From the NCBI GenBank assembly GCA_003517675.1, contig DPAC01000144.1:1-18415 (forward strand): a DNA stretch of 18,415 nt. The letters run 5' to 3'. The notes under the pieces are model-generated. The model searched no databases and had not been told where the DNA came from. It saw nothing but the letters and a program-made list of their open reading frames with translations. The stretch comes from Porphyromonadaceae bacterium (lineage in GTDB: Bacteria; Bacteroidota; Bacteroidia; Bacteroidales; Dysgonomonadaceae). Below are positions 7,960 to 14,631 of this stretch, piece by piece. Both the position numbers and the translations under genes were made by a program. Each line of letters opens with the position of its first letter. Positions within the stretch are counted from its first letter, which is position 1.

Positions 7960-8412
7960 TTAGAACAGCGTTAACACCCCTTTCGTACCGAAGGCGATCA
8001 GCAGATAGCGGAGGAACTTGCCCAAAGTCATGGTACTCATCACCAGCGGAACATTGGCCCGCATGAATCCCAGTGCTACCAGGATCGCATCGCCCACAGC
8101 AGGGAGAAAGCCGAAGAAGCCCATCACCCCACCCTTTCCGTGTAGCCAACGGAGTATCTTGTCAATCTGTTCTGGCTTGATGCGGAACCATTTTTCAAGC
8201 CATTCCGTTTTGCCAAGCCGTCCCAGATAGTAACAAGTGGCACCACCTGCCGCATTGCCCAGGGTGGCAAAGAGGATGCATTGCCAGCTATCCAGTCCCG
8301 CAGCAATCAGCGCCGCGAAGACCACCTCCGAGCTGAAAGGGAGTACCGTAGCCGCCAGAAAAGAGGCAAGCAGCAGCCCCCAGTAACCATATTCCGTCAG
8401 TCCTTCGAGCAT
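7960..8412 (-). CDS. YqaA-type small membrane protein of the VTT/DedA superfamily
   Basis: This 150-residue integral membrane protein has hydrophobic segments at roughly residues 8-38, 44-64, 93-115 and 125-150. The pattern of an early FLAATVLPFSSE loop, then GNAAGG, and a later FLPAVGDAILVALGFMR with a glycine-rich end fits the VTT (formerly SNARE-associated) domain. It fits the short YqaA subgroup in particular, which is smaller than the usual 200-residue DedA proteins. DedA/VTT members take part in lipid flipping and envelope homeostasis, but the role of the YqaA branch is not established. Its ATG lies only 6 bp after the polA stop, so it is probably translated from the polA transcript. 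Confidence is high for the superfamily and moderate for the subgroup. Confidence 0.85.
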   Translation of the reverse strand: MLEGLTEYGYWGLLLASFLAATVLPFSSEVVFAALIAAGLDSWQCILFATLGNAAGGATCYYLGRLGKTEWLEKWFRIKPEQIDKILRWLHGKGGVMGFFGFLPAVGDAILVALGFMRANVPLVMSTMTLGKFLRYLLIAFGTKGVLTLF

Positions 8413-8418
8413 ATACTT

Positions 8419-11208
8419 TTAGTGTGCTACCAGCCAGTTTTCTCCCACCCCCAGATCGATGGTGAGCGGTACGCTCAGGCTGCAGGCGTTTTCCATTTCG
8501 CTGGTGACAATTTGCCTTACCCGCTCCAGCTCATCGGGGAAGACGTTGAAGTTGAGTTCGTCGTGCACCTGCAGGATCATCTTCGATCGTAGCTGTTCCT
8601 CTTCAAAACGTGTGAAGATGCGGATCATCGCCACCTTGATGATGTCGGCTGCGCTGCCCTGGATGGGTGCGTTGATGGCGTTGCGTTCTGCGTAGCCACG
8701 CACCGTGGCATTGCGGGAGTTGATGTCCGGCAAATAGCGCTTACGACCGAAGATGGTCTCCACGTACCCTTTCTCGCGCGCATGGAGAATAGCGTTGTCC
8801 ATGTATTGCTTCACGCCCGGGAATGTAGCAAAGTATTCATCGATCAGCTTTTTGGCTTCACCGCGTGGGATGTTGAGTCGTTCCGACAATCCGAAAGGAC
8901 TGATGCCGTATATGATGCCAAAGTTGGCGGTTTTTGCTTTCCGGCGCATATCGCTTGTCACCTCCACCAGTGGCTTTTTGAAGATCTTTGCTGCAGTGGC
9001 GGCATGGATATCCTGGCCCTGTACAAATGCCTCGATCATGTTCTTGTCGCCGCTCAGATGTGCCATGATGCGCAGTTCTATCTGAGAATAGTCGGATGAG
9101 AGAAAGAGGCAACCCTCATCGGGGATAAACACCTTGCGCATCTCCCTGCCACGCTCATCGCGGATGGGGATGTTCTGCAGGTTCGGGTTGGCGCTGCTGA
9201 GTCGTCCGGTTGCAACCACTGTCTGATTGAAGGAGGTATGTACTTTGCCGGTTCGTTCGTTTACCAGTAGCGGGAAAGCATCCACATAAGTACTCAGCAG
9301 CTTTTTGAGGCCCCGTTGTTCCAGAATTTTTTCGATGATCGGGTGCTTGTTGCGCAGCTTCTCTAGTTCTTCCTCGCTGGTTTTATATTGTCCTGTTCGG
9401 GTCTTTTTCGGTTTCTCTGCTATTTTAAGCCGGTCGAACAACACTTCACCGATCTGTTTCGGGGAGTTGACATTGAAAGGCATGCCGGCCATCGCGGCGA
9501 TCTCCTGCTCAATGGATGCCAGTTCAGCATTATACTGTTGCGAGAGTTCCTGCAGTGCCTTCAGGTCGAGACGTACCCCCGTCCACTCCATATCCGCCAG
9601 TACATAGATCAGGGGAGATTCTATCTCGTAGAAGAGCTGTTCCATTTGGTTGCGAAGGATCTCCTTTTCCAGTATATTTTTCAGCTTCAGGGTGATATCG
9701 GCATCCTCTGCGGCATAATCTTTTACTACCTCCGGATTTACCTCCCGCATGTTCTTTTGATTCTTACCTCGGGGACCGATTAGCGCATCGATGTGGATGG
9801 TGCGGTATTGCAGGTAGCTCTCCGCCAGGTAGTCCATTCCATGTCGCTGCTCCGGGTTGAGCAGATAGTGGGCAATCATGGTGTCGAACAGCTTCCCGCT
9901 CACATTGATCCCGTATTGGCGCAGCTGTAGAATATCATATTTGATGTTCTGACCGATTTTGGTGATGGCAGCATTTTCGAAGAAAGGTTTGAAAACAGCA
10001 CTCTCTTTCGTAGCCTGCTCACGGTCTGCTGATACCGGCACATAGTATGCCTCACCTTCATGGAAAGCAAAAGAGATGCCTACCAGTTCGCTCGCAAGTG
10101 GATTCACACCTGTCGTCTCGGTGTCGAAGCATACCTCTTTCTGTGTTGAGAGCAGCACCGCCAGGTCCTCTCTTTCTTTCGCAGTTGCAACCATCCGGTA
10201 ATCATGGGGAGTGCTGTTGATGTCGGTGAATCCGGAAGGAAGCGGTGCATCCGCTGTTTCATGCGACTCCGCCGCTTCAAACAGAGAGAAGAGATCACCC
10301 TGCAGCGGCTTTTTAGAAGCGGGTGGGGGAGTATCCTCTCTCAATACACGCTCCAACAAAGAGCGAAACTCCAGCTCTTCGAAGATCTTCCTGATGGCCT
10401 CCTCATCTTTCTTACCGCGGGTGAGCGAATCCTCCTCCACCGCGATTGGAACATCGGTTTTGATGGTTGCCAACATGCGGGAGAATAGAATCTGCTCACT
10501 GTTTTCTTCCACTTTTTTCTTCAGTGCTCCTTTCAACTGATCGGTCTGTTCCAGCAACTTATCAATTGAACCAAACTTTTGCAACAGCGTTACGGCAGTC
10601 TTTTCACCTACGCCCGGGCAACCGGGTATGTTGTCGGACGAATCACCCATCAACCCCAGCAGATCGATCATCTGAGTGGGGTGGGAGAGACCATACTTCT
10701 CCATGATCCTGCGGTCATCCAGCAGGTCAAAGTCATTGCTGCCGTAACGCGGCTTATAGATGAAGATATGTGGTTCTGTCAGCTGTCCGTAATCCTTGTC
10801 AGGCGTCATCATATAGACATTGAAACGGTTCTTGTCAGCCCTTTTGGCAATGGTGCCGATCACATCATCCGCTTCGTAGCCCTCCACCTCCAGCACCGGG
10901 ATATTGTAAGCTTTGACAATCTCTTTGATTATTGGTACCGACCATTTGATATCCTCCGGTGTCGCCTCGCGCTGTGCCTTGTAGGCTTCAAACTCCAGAT
11001 GCCGGAAAGTGGGTCCCGGCGGGTCAAATGCCACGGCAATATGGGAGGGATCTTCCTTGCGCAGCACCTCCTCCAGCGTGTTCACGAAACCGAAAACGGC
11101 AGAGGTGTTCTGTCCTTTCGAATTGATCCTTGGATTGCGGATAAATGCATAATAGGATCGGTAGATAAGGGCATATGCGTCGAGTAAGAAGAGTTTGTTT
11201 TTATTCAT
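8419..11208 (-). CDS. polA: DNA polymerase I
   Basis: Three-domain DNA polymerase I, filling gaps and removing RNA primers in repair and lagging-strand replication. Residues are numbered from the alternative upstream ATG at 11226 (935 aa); subtract 6 for the preferred ATG at 11208 (929 aa, starting MNKNKLFLLDAY). The 5' nuclease holds LLDAYALIYRSYY (Asp16) and GDSSDNIPGCPGVGEKTA. The 3'-5' exonuclease appears active: FDTETTG (Asp368, Glu370), NIKYD and YAAEDAD are all present, unlike the degenerate domain of Taq. Polymerase motif A is DYSQIELR (Asp712), motif B is RRKAKTANFGIIYG, with Phe at the site that discriminates against dideoxynucleotides, and motif C is QVHDELNF (Asp889). I prefer 11208 because relatives start close to the LLDAYA strand. 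The gene is divergent from the polyprenyl synthase gene and is followed 6 bp later by the VTT-family gene. Confidence 0.97.
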   Translation of the reverse strand: MNKNKLFLLDAYALIYRSYYAFIRNPRINSKGQNTSAVFGFVNTLEEVLRKEDPSHIAVAFDPPGPTFRHLEFEAYKAQREATPEDIKWSVPIIKEIVKAYNIPVLEVEGYEADDVIGTIAKRADKNRFNVYMMTPDKDYGQLTEPHIFIYKPRYGSNDFDLLDDRRIMEKYGLSHPTQMIDLLGLMGDSSDNIPGCPGVGEKTAVTLLQKFGSIDKLLEQTDQLKGALKKKVEENSEQILFSRMLATIKTDVPIAVEEDSLTRGKKDEEAIRKIFEELEFRSLLERVLREDTPPPASKKPLQGDLFSLFEAAESHETADAPLPSGFTDINSTPHDYRMVATAKEREDLAVLLSTQKEVCFDTETTGVNPLASELVGISFAFHEGEAYYVPVSADREQATKESAVFKPFFENAAITKIGQNIKYDILQLRQYGINVSGKLFDTMIAHYLLNPEQRHGMDYLAESYLQYRTIHIDALIGPRGKNQKNMREVNPEVVKDYAAEDADITLKLKNILEKEILRNQMEQLFYEIESPLIYVLADMEWTGVRLDLKALQELSQQYNAELASIEQEIAAMAGMPFNVNSPKQIGEVLFDRLKIAEKPKKTRTGQYKTSEEELEKLRNKHPIIEKILEQRGLKKLLSTYVDAFPLLVNERTGKVHTSFNQTVVATGRLSSANPNLQNIPIRDERGREMRKVFIPDEGCLFLSSDYSQIELRIMAHLSGDKNMIEAFVQGQDIHAATAAKIFKKPLVEVTSDMRRKAKTANFGIIYGISPFGLSERLNIPRGEAKKLIDEYFATFPGVKQYMDNAILHAREKGYVETIFGRKRYLPDINSRNATVRGYAERNAINAPIQGSAADIIKVAMIRIFTRFEEEQLRSKMILQVHDELNFNVFPDELERVRQIVTSEMENACSLSVPLTIDLGVGENWLVAH

Positions 11209-11250
11209 AATCTCTTGTGATAACATTAAGGAAACGTAAAGTTACGATTA

Positions 11251-11284
11251 TTTGTTGCGAAGCGGAGAATTATTTTTACTTTTG
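11251..11284 (+). promoter_or_regulatory. Bacteroidota-type promoter of the polyprenyl synthase gene
   Basis: A -33 element TTG (11255-11257, within TTTGTTG) is followed after 19 bp by TACTTTTG (11277-11284), an exact TAnnTTTG -7 element. The spacing fits the known Bacteroides consensus. Transcription would begin near 11290, giving a short leader of about 15-20 nt before the ATG at 11307. The region sits in the divergent gap between polA and this gene. I see only a weak partial match (TAACTTTA) facing polA. Confidence 0.55.
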
Positions 11285-11306
11285 TAGCACTTAATTTTAG
11301 GTTTTG

Positions 11307-12281
11307 ATGGATCAGGGTCAGCAAATAAGGAATTTACTTCGACAAGAGCTGTTCCGCTTTGAGGAGTATTTGCAGGCGTCGGTGAGAAGCGATAATCCGC
11401 TGATCAGTGAGATGGTTGGCTATCTCTTCAACACCTCAGGAAAGAGATTGAGGCCCCTGTTGGTGCTGATGACGGCAAAGGCTTGTGGCGGTATCATCCC
11501 GGAGACCTATCATGGAGCAGTGTCAGTGGAGTTGCTTCATACCGCTACCCTGGTGCACGATGATGTGATCGACAAGTCGGACCTCCGTCGTGGCAAACGT
11601 TCCCTTCATGAGGTATACGACAACACGCAGGCGGTGCTGCTGGGTGATTATTTGCTTTCAACCGCACTGAAGGAGAGTGCGAAAACCAAGGACCTGGACA
11701 TCATCCAGATCTTCGCAGAGTTGGGTCAGAATCTTGCCGAAGGTGAGCTGAACCAGTTCACATTGGCAGACAAGATCATTGTAGATGAGGCAGCCTATTT
11801 TGAGGTGGTCGACAAGAAAACGGCTTCGCTGATTCGTGCCAGCATTACCATCGGTGCTATGACCGGCGGTGCCGACCGTGCAATGCTCAGTAGCTTTTCC
11901 AAGCTCGGCAGCATCCTGGGTATCTGTTTCCAGATCAGGGATGACATCTTCGATTACTTTAAGGGGGATGTGGGGAAACCCACAGGTAATGATATCCGTC
12001 AAGGGAAGATCACCCTGCCTATGATTTATGCCTTGCAGCATGCATCCGATGCCATTTCAGACGAGATGATGCAGCTCATCACCTCACGCAACTATACCGA
12101 TAAGAATATCACGCGTCTTTTAGCCTTTGCCCGTGAGCAGGGTGGCATAGACTATGCTTACGGGAAGATTGAGGCCTTGATAGCTGAAGCTGAAGAGATT
12201 GTATCCGGTTTTCATTTCAGCGAGGAGATGGAATCGTTGATGCGGCTCTTTCTCTCCTATCTGAAAAACCGTAAATATTAA
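11307..12281 (+). CDS. ispB: Long-chain trans-polyprenyl diphosphate synthase (quinone side-chain synthesis)
   Basis: This 324-residue isoprenoid synthase adds isopentenyl diphosphate units to an allylic primer. In this group the product most likely supplies the menaquinone tail. Visible motifs are GKRLRP at 45-50 (substrate binding), the first aspartate-rich motif LVHDDVID (Asp85, Asp86, Asp89), GDYLLS, and the second motif QIRDDIFDYFKGD (Asp212, Asp213, Asp216) with GKP behind it. These mark an active trans-prenyltransferase. Small residues before the first motif suit a long-chain product, but the exact length (octa, hepta or other) cannot be read. The start is the ATG at 11307. A TTG immediately upstream would add one residue and is not needed. 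The gene has its own promoter and converges with hsp20. Confidence 0.93.
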   Translation: MDQGQQIRNLLRQELFRFEEYLQASVRSDNPLISEMVGYLFNTSGKRLRPLLVLMTAKACGGIIPETYHGAVSVELLHTATLVHDDVIDKSDLRRGKRSLHEVYDNTQAVLLGDYLLSTALKESAKTKDLDIIQIFAELGQNLAEGELNQFTLADKIIVDEAAYFEVVDKKTASLIRASITIGAMTGGADRAMLSSFSKLGSILGICFQIRDDIFDYFKGDVGKPTGNDIRQGKITLPMIYALQHASDAISDEMMQLITSRNYTDKNITRLLAFAREQGGIDYAYGKIEALIAEAEEIVSGFHFSEEMESLMRLFLSYLKNRKY

Positions 12282-12309
12282 AAAAATACCACCCTGGGTG
12301 GGGTGGTAT
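12280..12309 (-). terminator. Rho-independent terminator of hsp20 (convergent with ispB)
   Basis: A perfect 9-bp stem is formed by ATACCACCC (12286-12294) and GGGTGGTAT (12301-12309) around a 6-nt loop. On the minus strand it is followed by seven U residues (12280-12286), with the outermost base shared with the stem, so it is a classic terminator for hsp20. On the plus strand the same hairpin begins just after the ispB stop (TAA 12279-12281). There it lacks a good downstream U-tract, though the hairpin may still slow ispB transcription. Confidence 0.82.
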
Positions 12310-12339
12310 ATTCAGGTCATTTACTTACATCGATTTTTG

Positions 12340-12762
12340 TCACTGAATCTCAATCAGTCGTGAATTGGGGGTTTTTTCCTGTTTGACAATCGGTATGGTT
12401 ACCGACAATACTCCATTTTTAACTTTTGCCTTGATATTCTCCTTATCCACGTTGTCAGGCAATATCATGGTGCGCTGGAACTGTGTATAGGAGAATTCGC
12501 GACGCAGGTATGTTCCCTTTTTGTCTTTCTCTTCCGCTTCATTCTTCTTTTCGAATGAGATCACCAGGTTGTTATCATCATCAACCCGTACATTGCAATC
12601 CTCCTTGGTCATGCCAGGAGCTGCAACCTCTACCAGGAAGCTGTCATCGTTTTGCTGGATGTTGACAGCCGGTACAGACCGGTTGCTTTCCATCCATTCA
12701 TTGCCGAAGAAATCGTTGAATACACTCGGCAGCCAATTGCTAGAACGTCTGATAATTGCCAT
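12340..12762 (-). CDS. Small heat shock protein, Hsp20/alpha-crystallin family
   Basis: This 140-residue cytoplasmic, ATP-independent chaperone holds unfolding proteins for refolding by other chaperones. A short N-terminal arm (about residues 1-30, with aromatic residues NWLPSVFNDFFG) precedes the alpha-crystallin domain (about 31-126). The domain shows VNIQQNDDSFLVEVAAPGM at its start and the hallmark NGVLSVTIP at 116-124. The tail is TPNSRLIEIQ, and its I-x-I/V-like LIEIQ end suits oligomer docking. A strong purine-rich ribosome site (GAGAAAGGG on the minus strand, 12770-12778) precedes the ATG. The gene has its own 184-bp upstream region with a sigma-54-like promoter and repeat pair, and its own terminator, so it is a single-gene unit. 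The family is certain. The regulation is inferred. Confidence 0.95.
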   Translation of the reverse strand: MAIIRRSSNWLPSVFNDFFGNEWMESNRSVPAVNIQQNDDSFLVEVAAPGMTKEDCNVRVDDDNNLVISFEKKNEAEEKDKKGTYLRREFSYTQFQRTMILPDNVDKENIKAKVKNGVLSVTIPIVKQEKTPNSRLIEIQ

Positions 12763-12826
12763 AGTCGTACCCTTTCTCTATTTATTTGTTCAACATTTTT
12801 TATTTATCTCTCGCATGAAGGGAATT

Positions 12827-12841
12827 GCAAATGGTATGCCA
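12827..12841 (-). promoter_or_regulatory. Probable sigma-54 (-24/-12) promoter of hsp20
   Basis: On the minus strand the bases read TGGCATACCATTTGC. This fits the RpoN consensus TGGCACG-N4-TTGC, with the invariant GG and GC exactly 10 bp apart, a pyrimidine before TGG and an A after TTGC. The predicted start of transcription is near 12815, giving a leader of about 53 nt. No exact TAnnTTTG element with a -33 partner is seen between here and the hsp20 ATG. Confidence 0.5.
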
Positions 12842-12871
12842 GTTTGGTCCTGAACGGTACAACGGATAAAA

Positions 12872-12887
12872 AAATGACAAAATGACA
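12872..12887 (-). repeat. Proximal copy of a 16-bp direct repeat upstream of hsp20
   Basis: The minus strand reads TGTCATTTTGTCATTT, which is two tandem copies of TGTCATTT. It is identical over 16 bp to a second copy that starts 52 bp away. It lies about 57-72 bp upstream of the predicted sigma-54 start site, a position usual for activator binding. Confidence 0.6.
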
Positions 12888-12923
12888 AATTCAGGGCTAT
12901 TCATCTCTGTTCACCATGCAATT

Positions 12924-12939
12924 AAATGACAAAATGACA
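12924..12939 (-). repeat. Distal copy of the 16-bp direct repeat upstream of hsp20
   Basis: Identical 16-bp TGTCATTT tandem. It lies just downstream of the deoC stop (12947) and about 109-124 bp upstream of the predicted hsp20 start site. Its right half also forms a small dyad, AAATGA-CA-TCATTT at 12932-12945, which the proximal copy lacks. Confidence 0.6.
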
Positions 12940-12946
12940 TCATTTA

Positions 12947-13816
12947 TCAATCTTGCTCTATCACCGCCAGTAGGGCATCAGCCAGACGGCTGGCACCCAC
13001 ACGAAAAAGCGCTACATTGCACCACTCTTCTCCCAACACCTCTTTCACAATTGTATAATATTTCAGCGCATCTTCAGGAGTGGACACTCCTCCCGCAACC
13101 TTAATCCCAGCCTTGTATCCTGTTTTCTGATGGTAGTCGCTGATGGCCCGGCACATTACATAGGCCGCTTCCGGTGTTGCACCAGGGTATCCCTTCCCTG
13201 TTGAGGTTTTCAGAAAATCAGCACCCGAATAGAGCGCGAGAATAGATGCATGGTAAATTCTCTCTGCACTTTTCAGTGCCCCGGTCTCCAGAATCACTTT
13301 GAGAGTGGCCTGCCTGCAGGCCTCTTTAATCTCAGTGAGCTCTTCACACATCTCTTCATACGCTTCATCCAGGAAGAGCCCCAGGTTGATTACCACGTCG
13401 ATCTCATCGGCCCCGTCAGCTACAGCCAGCGCTGTTTCCGCTACTTTTATTTCTGAAAAGGTCTGTGAGGAGGGAAAGCCTGCCGAGACACAGGCGATGC
13501 GTACATCGGCTGTCAGTGCATCTTTCACTGTGCGCGCAAAATTGGGATAGACACAGATTGCCGCCACATTGGGGATGTCGGGACGGCTGCCGTCGAAGCT
13601 GTTCACTTGCTCGGTAAACTGCCAAACTTCCTCACGGGTGTCGGTGCTGTTGAGGGTGGTCAGATCGATACAGCCATATATGCTGCTGTAAACCTCTTTC
13701 AGCCTATTCTGCCTGGTTTTCTCAGCCAGCAGTTTATGGACCTGCTCTGTGACCTGTTCATCGGTCAGACTGAATGGATAGGCTTCAAGGGTTGAGTGAT
13801 ACTTTTCTTTTTCCAT
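12947..13816 (-). CDS. deoC: Deoxyribose-phosphate aldolase
   Basis: This 289-residue class I aldolase cleaves 2-deoxyribose 5-phosphate into glyceraldehyde 3-phosphate and acetaldehyde in deoxynucleoside salvage. It is a TIM barrel with IDLTTLN early, CVYPNFA, the EIDVVINLG strand carrying the proton-relay aspartate, the Schiff-base lysine Lys203 in DFLKTSTGKGYPG and the second essential lysine Lys239 in GIKVAGGVS. It is longer than the 259-residue E. coli enzyme, mainly through an N-terminal helical extension of about 45 residues. It lies 14 bp after mazG in the uvrC-dtd-mazG-deoC run and is the last gene before the hsp20 control region. The assignment is firm. Confidence 0.96.
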   Translation of the reverse strand: MEKEKYHSTLEAYPFSLTDEQVTEQVHKLLAEKTRQNRLKEVYSSIYGCIDLTTLNSTDTREEVWQFTEQVNSFDGSRPDIPNVAAICVYPNFARTVKDALTADVRIACVSAGFPSSQTFSEIKVAETALAVADGADEIDVVINLGLFLDEAYEEMCEELTEIKEACRQATLKVILETGALKSAERIYHASILALYSGADFLKTSTGKGYPGATPEAAYVMCRAISDYHQKTGYKAGIKVAGGVSTPEDALKYYTIVKEVLGEEWCNVALFRVGASRLADALLAVIEQD

Positions 13817-13830
13817 AAAGGGTCATATTT

Positions 13831-14178
13831 TTAAAGGTTCTTTTCTCTTTTGTTATGCAGTTTTGGATTTTCCTTGTGACGGGTGGCATCTCTCCTGCTT
13901 TTTTTTTCAATGTTCTTTTTCAGCGCCTCTTCCATGTCAACGCCTGTCTGATTGGCCAGGCAAAGCAACACCCAGAGTACATCGGCCATCTCGTCTGCCA
14001 GGTCTGCAGAGCTGTCACGCTCTTTGAACGACTGATCACCATATGTGCGGGCCATGATGCGTGCCAGCTCACCCACCTCCTCGGTGAGGATAGCCATGTT
14101 GGTCAGTTCGCTGAAGTATCGCACACCATAGGTGCGAATCCAGTCGTCTACCAATTGTTGTGCTTCCTGTAGTCTCAT
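13831..14178 (-). CDS. MazG-family nucleotide pyrophosphohydrolase
   Basis: This 115-residue all-alpha NTP pyrophosphatase domain protein is predicted to hydrolyse (d)NTPs to monophosphates and so remove non-canonical nucleotides. The metal-binding pattern is present as EEVGELAR in one helix and DLADEMADVLW in the next, giving the E-x-x-E and D/E-x-x-D signature of the MazG fold. It carries a single domain, unlike the two-domain E. coli MazG, and ends in a basic tail rich in Lys and Arg. The ATG follows the dtd stop with no intervening base, so the two are probably translated together. The exact substrate is not deducible. Confidence 0.88.
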   Translation of the reverse strand: MRLQEAQQLVDDWIRTYGVRYFSELTNMAILTEEVGELARIMARTYGDQSFKERDSSADLADEMADVLWVLLCLANQTGVDMEEALKKNIEKKSRRDATRHKENPKLHNKREKNL

Positions 14179-14631
14179 CTATTCCCTGTTTTTTGAATCA
14201 ATCCAGATGGTGACCGGACCATCATTCACAATTTCTACCTGCATATTGTTCCCAAATTCTCCTGTAGCCACCTCTCTTTTAAGTTGCTGCTGCAACTCCT
14301 GGCAGAATTTTTCATAGAGGGGAATGGCTTTTTCTGGCCTTGCTGCACGGATGTAAGAGGGGCGGTTTCCTTTCCTTGTACTGGCATGGAGGGTGAATTG
14401 CGACACCACCAGCAGTTCTCCTCCCACATCTAAAACCGAGCGGTTCATGATGCCATTGGAATCATCAAATATTCTCAATTGGAGGATCTTTCTGCAAAGA
14501 TAATCGATATCCCGTTCATCATCCTCCTTTTCAATACCCAGAAAAAGTAGCAGACCCATGCCAATGCTGCTTTTCGTTTTGCCACCAATTGATACGGCTG
14601 CTCGGCTTACCCTTTGAACCAATACCCTCAT
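14179..14631 (-). CDS. dtd: D-aminoacyl-tRNA deacylase
   Basis: This 150-residue homodimeric proofreading enzyme frees tRNA from D-amino acids (and glycine mischarged on tRNA-Ala). The two defining motifs are intact: SQFTL at 77-81, and NDGPVTI at 136-142 with the cross-subunit Gly138-Pro139 pair that gives chiral selection. Length is normal for the bacterial family. The start overlaps the uvrC stop by 4 bp (ATGA on the minus strand), and the stop abuts the mazG ATG, so it is tightly coupled to both. Confidence 0.96.
   Translation of the reverse strand: MRVLVQRVSRAAVSIGGKTKSSIGMGLLLFLGIEKEDDERDIDYLCRKILQLRIFDDSNGIMNRSVLDVGGELLVVSQFTLHASTRKGNRPSYIRAARPEKAIPLYEKFCQELQQQLKREVATGEFGNNMQVEIVNDGPVTIWIDSKNRE

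Noticed and set aside
7941..7965. Small AT-rich inverted repeats after the VTT-family gene
   Set aside because: Stems of only 4-5 bp and no U-tract, so terminator function is unsupported.
10579..11187. 202-codon plus-strand open frame inside polA
   Set aside because: Shadow of the polA frame. The minus-strand polA motifs run right through this stretch.
11304..11306. TTG as start of the polyprenyl synthase gene
   Set aside because: The next codon is ATG, which is a simpler start, and the extra residue adds nothing.
12443..12451. TTATCCACG, one mismatch from a DnaA box
   Set aside because: A single near-match inside hsp20 coding sequence with no cluster or AT-rich unwinding region. It does not support an origin here.
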